Position numbers and translations under genes: made by a program. The notes beneath the pieces are model-generated. The model worked only from the letters and a program-made list of their open reading frames with translations. It searched no databases and had not been told where the DNA came from. Below are positions 1-7,180 of a DNA stretch of 13,418 nucleotides, one piece after another. Each line of letters starts with the position of its first letter. Within the stretch, counting starts at the first letter, position 1. The DNA lies in contig JAEDML010000012.1 in the NCBI GenBank assembly GCA_016303035.1, positions 1 through 13,418 of the forward strand, given 5' to 3'. The stretch is from Clostridiaceae bacterium (GTDB taxonomy: Bacteria > Bacillota > Clostridia > Oscillospirales > Acutalibacteraceae).

Positions 1-1629
1 CTCGGTACAAAGGGACTTGTAAACATACAGTACCTGATTTATAAAAATGAGTTGTATGTAATAGAGGTAAACCCCAGAGCTTCAAGAACCGTGCCGTATA
101 TAAGCAAGGTTACGGGAGTACCTATGGTTGATATTGCATCAAAGGTAATGACCGGCAGCAGTCTGTCGGATTTGGGCTTCGGCACAGGACTTTACAGAAC
201 GCCGCCCTACTTTGCGGTTAAGGTGCCGGTTTTCTCGTTTGAAAAGCTTACCGATGTCAATTCCTATTTGGGACCCGAAATGAAATCCACAGGCGAGGTT
301 TTAGGACTTGGCAGAACGCTTCAAGAAGCGCTCTTTAAAGGACTTACCTCGGCGGGAATTATGCTTAAATCCTCCTTTTTCAATGATAATGTCGGAGTGC
401 TGATAAGTGTTGACAGTCACGACCAGACAGAGGTGGTCTCACTTGCCAAAAAGCTTGACGATTTAGGATTTAAGCTCTTTGCAACAAAGGAAACGGCGGA
501 TTCCATATCCAATCTCGGAATTGATGTTACGGTAGTCGCCGGTATCAAGGAAAGCGATAACGCGTTCAGACTGCTTGAAAGCGGAGCGATAAGCTATATC
601 GTATACACGGGAGCGCTTATGGACTCAACGGTTGACGATTACATCGCGCTTCATAGGCGCGCGCTTCAGCTTTCAATACCGTGTCTTACATCGCTGGATA
701 CGGCAAACGCCCTCGCCGATATTATTGCAAGCCGCTACAATCAGCAGAACACCGAGCTTGTGGATATAAATAATATGCGTTCTTCACGCCGCAAGCTTAA
801 ATTCTCCAAAATGCAGGCGACGGGCGACGATTATATTTTCATTGAAAATTTCGACGGACAAATTACCTGTCCCGAATCGCTTTGCATAAGTCTCTGCGAC
901 CGCAACAAGGGAATAGGGGGTTACGGCATAGTTTTGCTTGAAGCCTCCGATAAGGCGGACGCTAAAATGCGGATATTCAACCGCGACGGAAGCGAGGGCA
1001 AAATGGCAGGCAACTGCATACGCTGTACCGCAAAGTATTTGCATGATAACGGGTTTGTTAAGGGTGATACTATGCGTATTGAAACTGCAAGCGGAATTAA
1101 GGAGCTTAAGGTTTATACCTCAAACGGTCTTGTTACCCTTGTAACGGTGGATATGGGAAGAGTTTCTTTAAAGACACGGGAAATTCCGGCTGATATTAAC
1201 GCCGAGCGCGTTGTGGATTATCCGCTGTCTGTCGGAGGAAAGGTATATAATGTGACCTGCGTAAATGTCGGGAATCCCCACTGCGTTGTTTTTTGCGACA
1301 GGGTTGATACGGTAGATATTCAAACGGTAGGTCCGCAGTTTGAAAATGCCGAGGTGTTCCCCGAAAGGATAAATACCGAGTTTGTGCGTGTGGTAAATTC
1401 CAATACGGTAAAAATGCGTGTTTACGAGCGCGGAAACGGCGAGACCTCCGCCTGCGGAACGGGCGCCTGCGCCGCAGTTGCGGCGGCCTGCGAAACAGGT
1501 AAATGCCGTAAAAACGAGGATATAACCGTCAAGGTTCGCGGAGGAGACCTTACGGTTAACTACACGGGAGACCGCGTAACTCTCACAGGCGACGCCGTAC
1601 TTGTATATGAAGGTGTTTGCGAATACTGA
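1..1629 (+). CDS. carB-dapF: CarB-DapF fusion: carbamoyl-phosphate synthase large subunit C-terminus joined to a diaminopimelate epimerase-like domain (5' partial)
   Basis: The frame is open from base 1, so the start lies upstream; 542 residues are visible. Visible residues 1-110 match the end of the second ATP-grasp of the carbamoyl-phosphate synthase large subunit, including the Mg/ATP-binding E-V-N-P-R-A motif (E22, N24), where carbamate is phosphorylated for pyrimidine and arginine synthesis. Residues about 125-245 form the MGS-like domain, which in this family binds UMP or ornithine. At about residue 259 the frame runs without a stop into a complete DapF-like domain of about 280 residues (LL- to meso-diaminopimelate, for lysine and peptidoglycan). 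DapF hallmarks seen: DGSE, GNPHC (424-428) and GETSACGTGAC with Cys485. Deviations: QATGDDY (272-278) for the usual HGLGNDF, GIGGYGI for GIGxDG, and AGNC for CGNG, so the first catalytic Cys is Ala336. ATG at 775 could be an internal start but has only a weak GGA upstream. The CarB and fusion calls are firm; epimerase activity is uncertain. Confidence 0.93.
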   Translation, partial: LGTKGLVNIQYLIYKNELYVIEVNPRASRTVPYISKVTGVPMVDIASKVMTGSSLSDLGFGTGLYRTPPYFAVKVPVFSFEKLTDVNSYLGPEMKSTGEVLGLGRTLQEALFKGLTSAGIMLKSSFFNDNVGVLISVDSHDQTEVVSLAKKLDDLGFKLFATKETADSISNLGIDVTVVAGIKESDNAFRLLESGAISYIVYTGALMDSTVDDYIALHRRALQLSIPCLTSLDTANALADIIASRYNQQNTELVDINNMRSSRRKLKFSKMQATGDDYIFIENFDGQITCPESLCISLCDRNKGIGGYGIVLLEASDKADAKMRIFNRDGSEGKMAGNCIRCTAKYLHDNGFVKGDTMRIETASGIKELKVYTSNGLVTLVTVDMGRVSLKTREIPADINAERVVDYPLSVGGKVYNVTCVNVGNPHCVVFCDRVDTVDIQTVGPQFENAEVFPERINTEFVRVVNSNTVKMRVYERGNGETSACGTGACAAVAAACETGKCRKNEDITVKVRGGDLTVNYTGDRVTLTGDAVLVYEGVCEY

Positions 1630-1636
1630 TTTATAT

Positions 1637-1667
1637 AAAGCCGACCCTTACCTTAAGGGGCGGCTTT
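1637..1667 (+). terminator. Hairpin terminator-like structure after carB-dapF
   Basis: AAAGCCG at 1637-1643 pairs with CGGCTTT at 1661-1667, then an A-G mismatch, then CCCTTA at 1645-1650 pairs with TAAGGG at 1654-1659, leaving a 3-nt loop (CCT). It starts 7 nt after the TGA of the fusion gene, as an intrinsic terminator would. No T-run follows, so termination may be inefficient or the element may mainly protect the 3' end of the mRNA. Confidence 0.65.
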
Positions 1668-1695
1668 GCATATTCATAAAAAATGCATATATTGC

Positions 1696-1724
1696 TTGAA
1701 AACAAGTGCATATTGGTGTATAAT
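1696..1724 (+). promoter_or_regulatory. Sigma-A-type promoter P1 of the nusB operon
   Basis: The -35 TTGAAA (1696-1701) and a consensus -10 TATAAT (1719-1724) are separated by exactly 17 bp, in an AT-rich intergenic stretch just after the hairpin and 75 nt before the nusB start. It is the best promoter in the window by consensus match. Initiation would fall near 1731. Confidence 0.72.
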
Positions 1725-1740
1725 AAATACCGTATATAAT
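1713..1740 (+). promoter_or_regulatory. Second, overlapping promoter P2 of the nusB operon
   Basis: A second TATAAT (1735-1740) lies 16 bp downstream of P1's -10. TTGGTG at 1713-1718 serves as -35 with a 16-bp spacer. The -35 is only 4/6, so P2 is weaker than P1 and the two would compete for polymerase. The leader that follows contains a pyrimidine-rich run (about 1751-1765). Confidence 0.45.
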
Positions 1741-1798
1741 GGGAATAAATGTTTTCCTTTTTTTCTTAAAAAGCATAATTTATGAAAGCAGGTGCGGC

Positions 1799-2188
1799 AT
1801 GACAAGAAAGCAGGCAAGGGAGGAAGCCTTTATACTTGTGTTTGAAAAGCAATTTAACGAGGATTCGCTTGAAAACATTATGGAACTGGCTGTTGAAGTA
1901 AGGGATATAACGCCCGACGATTATATAAACAAGGTGTTTTTCGGCGTTTATGAGCATATTGATGAGCTTGACGGTATAATTTCATCAAATGCCATAGGCT
2001 GGAAAATCGGGCGTATTTCAAAAACTTCGCTTGCAATACTGCGCCTTGCCGTGTTTGAGATTAAGTATATGGAGGATATTCCGCAGTCGGTATCTATAAA
2101 CGAGGCAGTAGAGCTTTGTAAGAAATACGCCACAAAGGAAGACGCTTCCTTTGTCAACGGTATTCTCGCGTCGGTTGTAAAGCAGTAG
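1799..2188 (+). CDS. nusB: Transcription antitermination protein NusB
   Basis: A 129-residue all-helical protein of the NusB family. NusB pairs with NusE (ribosomal protein S10), binds boxA RNA and helps RNA polymerase read through rRNA operons. The family pattern is visible from the start MTRKQAREEAF (usually R-x-x-A-R-E-x-A) through WKIGRISKTSLAILRLAVFE to the conserved C-terminal SINEAVELCKKYA...FVNGILASV. The open frame extends back to 1739, but the ATG at 1799 is chosen because an AGGTG ribosome site lies about 4 nt upstream and family homology begins here; the upstream 20 codons look like translated leader and overlap the promoter. It is the first gene of the long operon, with xseA following after 4 nt. 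Confidence 0.93.
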   Translation: MTRKQAREEAFILVFEKQFNEDSLENIMELAVEVRDITPDDYINKVFFGVYEHIDELDGIISSNAIGWKIGRISKTSLAILRLAVFEIKYMEDIPQSVSINEAVELCKKYATKEDASFVNGILASVVKQ

Positions 2189-2192
2189 AATT

Positions 2193-3407
2193 ATGCAGAC
2201 GCGCGCTTTAACCGTAAGACAGCTTAATATGTATGTCAAGACCCTGCTTGAAGGGGATGTTCGCTTAGCCTCGGTCACCGTTACGGGCGAAATTTCCAAT
2301 TTCAAGAATCATTATTCAAGCGGTCATCTTTACTTCACGCTTAAGGATAATGACGCCGCAATACGCTGCGTTATGTTCCGCTCCTTTGCTTCGCGCATAA
2401 GGTTTACTCCTGAGGACGGACTTCAGGTGATCCTGCGCGGCAGGGTATCGCTTTACGAAAAGGACGGTCAGTACCAGTTTTATGCCGAGGAAATGAACGC
2501 GGCAGGTATCGGAGATATTTCCTTACAGTTCGAGCAGGTAAAGGCAAGACTTGAAAAAGAGGGTCTTTTTAATCCCGAAAACAAGCGTCCTTTGCCGCGC
2601 TTTCCGAAAACGGCGGCCGTTGTTACATCCGATACGGGCGCCGCAGTAAGGGATATTATAAATATTTTGGGCAGACGGTGGCCACAAACCGAGGTTATCA
2701 TGTGCCCCGTTTCGGTGCAGGGCGAGCTTGCCGTGCCCGAAATGCTTGAAACGCTTGACAGGCTTTATGCTTTAGGCAGGGCGGATGTTATAATAATCGG
2801 TCGCGGCGGAGGTTCTGCCGAGGATTTGTGGGCTTTTAACAGCGAGGAGCTTGCCCGTAAAATATATGCTTCACCTGTCCCCGTAATTTCGGCGGTGGGG
2901 CATGAAACCGACTTTACTATCTGCGATTTCGTTGCCGATATGCGCGCGCCTACGCCGTCTGCCGCGGCGGAGCTTGCGGTGCCCGACTGTAAAGAGGTGC
3001 AAAGCCGCATACAAAAGTGCCGTTCCTCTCTTTACTCGGCACTTTTGGCAAAATATAATTACAGTAAGACCCGATATGAGGCGGTTTCTTCAAGCCGATT
3101 CTTAAAACGGGCTGAAGAAACGCTGATTTCGGTGCGAAGCGAAACGCTTGACCGGCTTTATGACCGTTTAAGCGTAATTTCACAAAGGTATATTGAAACA
3201 TCCGAAAACGCTCTTGCAGGGCTTTCTTCAAGGCTTGATGCGCTCAGTCCTCTAAAGGTTATTTCCAGGGGATATTCGGTAGCGCAAAGCGGCGGTAAAA
3301 TTTTAAGAACGGTAAATGATGTTGAAATCGGGGATAATATAACGCTTAAGCTTTCCGACGGAATGCTTAAATGCAGCGTGCTTGATAAGGAGAATAACAT
3401 TGGCTGA
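2193..3407 (+). CDS. xseA: Exodeoxyribonuclease VII large subunit
   Basis: 404 residues, normal family length. Exonuclease VII degrades single-stranded DNA from both ends into short oligonucleotides and acts in mismatch repair and clearance of damaged DNA; the large subunit is catalytic. Residues 1-100 form the OB-fold (ISNFKNHYSSGHLYFTLKD). The nuclease domain follows from about 125, with the diagnostic GRGGGSAEDLW (203-213) and GHETDFTICDFVADMRAPTP from 236. Residues about 255-370 are the long helical region that binds several XseB copies. Start ATG 2193 is 4 nt after the nusB stop; its ribosome site is poor, which suggests translational coupling. folD, found between nusB and xseA in Bacillus subtilis, is absent. 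The 3' end overlaps xseB by 8 nt. Confidence 0.95.
   Translation: MQTRALTVRQLNMYVKTLLEGDVRLASVTVTGEISNFKNHYSSGHLYFTLKDNDAAIRCVMFRSFASRIRFTPEDGLQVILRGRVSLYEKDGQYQFYAEEMNAAGIGDISLQFEQVKARLEKEGLFNPENKRPLPRFPKTAAVVTSDTGAAVRDIINILGRRWPQTEVIMCPVSVQGELAVPEMLETLDRLYALGRADVIIIGRGGGSAEDLWAFNSEELARKIYASPVPVISAVGHETDFTICDFVADMRAPTPSAAAELAVPDCKEVQSRIQKCRSSLYSALLAKYNYSKTRYEAVSSSRFLKRAEETLISVRSETLDRLYDRLSVISQRYIETSENALAGLSSRLDALSPLKVISRGYSVAQSGGKILRTVNDVEIGDNITLKLSDGMLKCSVLDKENNIG
3387..3392 (+). promoter_or_regulatory. Ribosome binding site setting the xseB TTG start
   Basis: AAGGAG lies inside the end of xseA, 7 nt before the TTG at 3400. It decides between that TTG and the earlier in-frame TTG at 3382, which lies upstream of the site and has no ribosome site of its own. 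Confidence 0.7.
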
Positions 3408-3615
3408 AAAGAAAATTTCGTTTGAAGACGCGCTTAACGAGCTTGAAAAAACGGTAAATACGCTTGAAAACGGGGAGTGCACGCTTGACGAAGCTATTGC
3501 ACTGTTTGAAAAGGGAGTAAAGCTTTCTTCGGACTGTCGCAAAACACTTGATAACGCGAGGCAGAAGATTATGACGCTGACCGACGCGGAGAACGGAGCG
3601 GCAGACGATGATTGA
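3400..3615 (+). CDS. xseB: Exodeoxyribonuclease VII small subunit
   Basis: 71 residues, typical for XseB. It is a short helical hairpin, several copies of which coat the large subunit's helical arm to make active exonuclease VII. The family core FEDALNELEKTVNTLENG followed by LDEAIALFEKGVKL is clear. The start is taken as TTG at 3400 (M-A-E-K-K-I-S-F-E), set by the AAGGAG site upstream. It overlaps the last 8 nt of xseA and the first 8 nt of ispA, which implies coupled translation and balanced subunit supply. The tail is acidic (ends in DDD), as is common in the family. Confidence 0.94.
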   Translation: MAEKKISFEDALNELEKTVNTLENGECTLDEAIALFEKGVKLSSDCRKTLDNARQKIMTLTDAENGAADDD

Positions 3616-4486
3616 TGATATTTTAAGAGAAAATGCCGACTTAACAGAGAAAAGAATAAACGAGCTTTTGCCTGAATGTGATAAAAAATACAAAAGCGCG
3701 GTGTCGGCTGCGAGATACAGTCTTTTAAACGGCGGCAAGCGTATACGCCCCGTAATTTTGCTTGAATTTTACCGCCTTTGCGGCGGAAACGGAAAAGGCG
3801 CGGTCGATTTCGCGGCGGCGCTTGAAATGATACACACCTATTCGCTGATACACGATGATTTGCCGTGTATGGATAATGACGATTTCAGACGCGGCAAGCC
3901 TTCCTGCCATAAGGCATACGGCGAAACTACGGCTCTGCTTGCAGGGGATTTACTGCTTACCAACGCATTTTCGGTTGCCGCAGGGGTTAGCGATATTCCT
4001 GCCGACCGCGCTCTTAAAGCAATATCCGTACTTGCGAAAAAAGCGGGAATAAGCGGTATGGTGGGCGGTCAGGTAATTGACCTTGAAATTGAAAAAACCG
4101 GAGCCGATATTGATACCGTAAAGGATATGTACCTTTTAAAAACAGGCGCCTTGCTTGAGGCGGCGGCGGTAATCGGCTGTGTACTTGCGGGCGCCGACGA
4201 AGGGAAAATCGCCGCGGCTGAAAAATATGCTTCAAGCGTGGGGCTTGCTTTTCAGATAATTGACGATATTCTTGACAGTACGGGCGATGAAAAGCTGCTC
4301 GGCAAGCCTGTCGGAAGCGATGAAAAGAACAGCAAGGTAACCTATGTTTCAAAATACGGCGTGGAAAAAAGCCGCCAAATCGCCGCAGAGCTTACAAACG
4401 AAGCCTTAACGGCGCTTAACGTTTTTGATGGTGACAAGTCAAGACTTACCGAGCTTACGGAGTATTTACTTACAAGAAAGTTTTAA
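3608..4486 (+). CDS. ispA: Farnesyl diphosphate synthase (polyprenyl synthetase)
   Basis: 292 residues. A trans-prenyltransferase that condenses IPP with DMAPP and GPP to give farnesyl-PP, the precursor of undecaprenyl-PP and other prenyl lipids; cytosolic. The GGKRIRP motif (42-48) binds IPP diphosphate. The first aspartate-rich motif is DDLPCMDND (83-91), with the two-residue insertion typical of bacterial type II FPP synthases, and the second is DDILD (219-223). The YSLIHDD context resembles E. coli IspA rather than longer-chain synthases, so FPP is the likely product, although GGPP cannot be excluded from sequence. The start overlaps the end of xseB by 8 nt, and dxs follows after 20 nt, joining two isoprenoid steps. 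Confidence 0.93.
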   Translation: MIDDILRENADLTEKRINELLPECDKKYKSAVSAARYSLLNGGKRIRPVILLEFYRLCGGNGKGAVDFAAALEMIHTYSLIHDDLPCMDNDDFRRGKPSCHKAYGETTALLAGDLLLTNAFSVAAGVSDIPADRALKAISVLAKKAGISGMVGGQVIDLEIEKTGADIDTVKDMYLLKTGALLEAAAVIGCVLAGADEGKIAAAEKYASSVGLAFQIIDDILDSTGDEKLLGKPVGSDEKNSKVTYVSKYGVEKSRQIAAELTNEALTALNVFDGDKSRLTELTEYLLTRKF

Positions 4487-4506
4487 AAAGGGAATGTTAA
4501 TTTAAA

Positions 4507-6345
4507 TTGGAGTACAGGTATTTAAGCAAAATAAAATCCCCCGAGGATATAAAAAAGCTTAATAAAAACGATATCGACACGCTTTGCGAGGAAATTCGCG
4601 GATGTATTATAGATACGGTGTCAAAAAACGGAGGTCATCTTGCTTCTAATCTCGGCGCGGTAGAACTGACCGTTGCCCTGCACCGTGCCTTTAATGCGCC
4701 GCAGGACGCAATAATTTTCGATGTCGGTCATCAAAGCTATACGCATAAGCTGCTTACAGGCCGCTTTGAACGCTTCGGAACAATAAGAACCGAGGGCGGA
4801 CTTTCGGGCTTTATGCGTCCAGATGAGAGTGAATACGACCCGTTTGTTACAGGCCACAGCAGTAATTCTATCTCGGCGGCATATGGCATTTACCGTGCAA
4901 AGCGTATAAACGGCGAGGACGGCACGGCGGTAGCCGTAATAGGCGACGGTGCGCTGACAGGCGGTATGGCGTACGAAGCCCTTAATAATGCGGGCGGAGC
5001 AAGAAGTAATTTTATAGTTGTGCTTAATGACAATAAAATGTCAATTTCCCGAAATGTAGGCGCGCTTGCGCGCAGCCTTACAAGAATGCGCAACAAGCCG
5101 CGGTATCACCATTTCAAATTTGCAATAAGCCGCTTCCTGCTTGCAGTCCCCCTTGTCGGTAGGGCGCTTAACAACTCGCTTTACAGAATAAAAGAAGCGG
5201 CGAAGGGCTTGGTTTACCGCAACAATATTTTTACGTCTATGGGTTTTAATTATCTCGGTCCTGTGGACGGTCACGATGTAGGTGCCATGGAATCTCTTTT
5301 TAAAGTTGCGCAGACCTACACCCGTCCATCTCTTATTCATGTAATAACCACCAAGGGCAAGGGCTATTCTTATGCCGAAAGCAGTCCTAAAAACTATCAC
5401 GGTGTTTCTCCGTTTGACGCTGATGTCGGTGCGGCGGTATCAAAAAAGGAAACCTATTCCGACATAGCAGGAAAAACGCTTTGTGCTCTTGCAAGGGCAG
5501 ACGGTAAAATCTGTGCAATAACCGCCGCTATGACCTCGGGAACTGGGCTTGCAAAATTCGCGTCAGAGTATAAAACACGGTTTTTTGATGTGGGAATTGC
5601 AGAGGAACATGCCGTTACCTTTGCGGCAGGACTTGCAAAGGGAGGCGCAAAACCCTTCTTTGCGGTATATTCAACCTTTTTACAAAGGGGATATGACCAA
5701 CTTCTGCATGACGCCGCGATTGCACATCTTCCTATAAAACTGCTTGTTGACCGCGCGGGAATAGTCGGAGAGGACGGCGAAAGCCATCAGGGGATTTTTG
5801 ATGCGGCCTATCTTTCTACTATACCGGGAATGACGGTGTATTCGCCCTGCTTTTATAATGAGCTTGAAGCGCTGATAATAAAGGCTTCCTGCTTTGACGG
5901 TCCTATAGCCATACGCTATCCCCGCGGCTGTGAAAGAAAAAACACGGGGTTTAAGTACAGGGATGAGGATTATACCGTTATAAATCGCGGCGGAACACGC
6001 GCGGCGGTTACCTACGGCAGAATTTTTGCAAATGTGTCTGAGGCCGCCGAAAGGGTCGGCAATACCGATGTTGTTAAGCTTAATAAAATCTGCCCGATAG
6101 ACGACCGACTGATTCTTGAGCTTATGAAGTACAAAGAGCTGTATTTTTATGAAGAGGGAATCGAAAAGGGCGGCGTCTTTGAGCATATAGCGGCGCGCCT
6201 TTTAGAAAACGGATACTCCGGCAGTATAACTTTAAGGGCAATACCGAATGAGTTTGTACCTGCGGCGACGGTTGAAGCCTCCCTTAAAAAGTACGGGCTT
6301 GATACCGAGTCTGTAATAAACGATTTAAACGGTGAAAACAAATGA
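4507..6345 (+). CDS. dxs: 1-deoxy-D-xylulose-5-phosphate synthase
   Basis: 612 residues, close to the family norm of about 620. It makes DXP from pyruvate and glyceraldehyde-3-phosphate with thiamine diphosphate, the first step of the MEP isoprenoid pathway. Visible: GGHLASNLG (42-50), VGHQSYTHK (73-81), TGHSS (115-119), the ThDP/Mg motif GDGALTGG...NN (146-161), the transketolase-like FDVGIAEEHAVTF carrying the catalytic Glu, and DRAGIVGEDGESHQG in the pyrimidine domain. The start is TTG at 4507 (M-E-Y-R-Y-L); no ATG precedes the homology in frame, and the nearest purine-rich site (AAAAAGGGA) is far upstream, so translation may be modest. The stop overlaps the tlyA start in an ATGA. Its position after ispA supplies precursors for that enzyme. 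Confidence 0.95.
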   Translation: MEYRYLSKIKSPEDIKKLNKNDIDTLCEEIRGCIIDTVSKNGGHLASNLGAVELTVALHRAFNAPQDAIIFDVGHQSYTHKLLTGRFERFGTIRTEGGLSGFMRPDESEYDPFVTGHSSNSISAAYGIYRAKRINGEDGTAVAVIGDGALTGGMAYEALNNAGGARSNFIVVLNDNKMSISRNVGALARSLTRMRNKPRYHHFKFAISRFLLAVPLVGRALNNSLYRIKEAAKGLVYRNNIFTSMGFNYLGPVDGHDVGAMESLFKVAQTYTRPSLIHVITTKGKGYSYAESSPKNYHGVSPFDADVGAAVSKKETYSDIAGKTLCALARADGKICAITAAMTSGTGLAKFASEYKTRFFDVGIAEEHAVTFAAGLAKGGAKPFFAVYSTFLQRGYDQLLHDAAIAHLPIKLLVDRAGIVGEDGESHQGIFDAAYLSTIPGMTVYSPCFYNELEALIIKASCFDGPIAIRYPRGCERKNTGFKYRDEDYTVINRGGTRAAVTYGRIFANVSEAAERVGNTDVVKLNKICPIDDRLILELMKYKELYFYEEGIEKGGVFEHIAARLLENGYSGSITLRAIPNEFVPAATVEASLKKYGLDTESVINDLNGENK

Positions 6346-7151
6346 CGGAAAAAATGAGACTGGATTTAGCCGTTGTAAACGGCGGCTATGCCGAAAGCCG
6401 CGAAAAGGCAAAGGCGCTTATTATGGCAGGTATTGTTTATGTAAATAACCAGAAATGCGATAAGGCAGGAACTACGGTAAAGCCCGATGACATAATAGAG
6501 GTTCGCGGTGAGACACTTAAATATGTAAGCCGCGGCGGTCTTAAGCTTGAAAAGGCGGTAAACAGCTTCGGGATAAAGCTTGACGGATGTATCTGCGCCG
6601 ATATCGGTGCTTCAACCGGCGGATTTACCGACTGTATGCTGCAAAACGGAGCTGTAAAGGTCTATTCGATAGATGTCGGCTACGGTCAGCTTGCATGGAA
6701 GCTCAGAACCGACAGCCGTGTCGTAAACCTTGAACGCACCAATTTTCGATATGTGACTGCCGAGCAGGTGCCCGAAGAGCTTGATTTTGCTTCGGTTGAT
6801 GTTTCATTTATATCATTATCGCTCATTTTGCCCGTTATGAGACCACTGCTTAAAGAGGGCGGTCACGCGGTATGCCTTATTAAACCGCAGTTTGAGGCAG
6901 GTCGTGAAAATGTCGGAAAAAAAGGCGTTGTCCGTGATAAATCTGTGCATATAAGCGTTATAGAAAAAATAACCGATCTTGCTTTGCAAAATAATTTTTC
7001 AATATTAGGGTTGGATTTTTCTCCCGTTAAGGGACCAGAGGGTAATATTGAATATCTGTGCTTTTTAGAGAAAAGCGAAAGACCCCAAAATCTGTGCGGC
7101 GTTTCTGCCGAGGAGATTGTCAGTAGGTCTTATGCCGCATTAAACATATAA
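6342..7151 (+). CDS. tlyA: TlyA family rRNA (cytidine-2'-O)-methyltransferase
   Basis: 269 residues. It has an N-terminal S4 RNA-binding domain (about 5-65: RLDLAVVNGGYAESREKA...AGIVYVN) and an FtsJ-like Rossmann methyltransferase domain. The SAM loop is ADIGASTGGFTDC (about 86-98). Candidate catalytic residues of the FtsJ K-D-K-E type are in SRGGLKLEKA, DVSFIS and LIKPQFE. Characterised members (Mycobacterium TlyA) methylate 16S and 23S rRNA cytidines; a haemolysin role is an old label for this family. Clostridial and Bacillus members (YqxC) sit in this same operon position. The start ATG shares 4 nt with the dxs stop; nadK follows after 29 nt. Exact target nucleotides are not predictable here. 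Confidence 0.9.
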   Translation: MTEKMRLDLAVVNGGYAESREKAKALIMAGIVYVNNQKCDKAGTTVKPDDIIEVRGETLKYVSRGGLKLEKAVNSFGIKLDGCICADIGASTGGFTDCMLQNGAVKVYSIDVGYGQLAWKLRTDSRVVNLERTNFRYVTAEQVPEELDFASVDVSFISLSLILPVMRPLLKEGGHAVCLIKPQFEAGRENVGKKGVVRDKSVHISVIEKITDLALQNNFSILGLDFSPVKGPEGNIEYLCFLEKSERPQNLCGVSAEEIVSRSYAALNI

Positions 7152-7180
7152 AAATTTTAATTGTCTGAACGGAGACTGTT

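Noticed and set aside
775..1629. Separate dapF gene starting at ATG 775
   Set aside because: There is no stop between the CarB and DapF parts, and only a weak GGA lies upstream of 775. One fused gene is simpler, although internal initiation is not excluded.
1739..1798. N-terminal extension of nusB from 1739
   Set aside because: It overlaps the second promoter's -10, has no ribosome site and encodes a hydrophobic stretch foreign to NusB.
5680..6186. 168-codon open frame on the - strand inside dxs
   Set aside because: No recognisable motifs, and it lies fully within conserved Dxs coding sequence.
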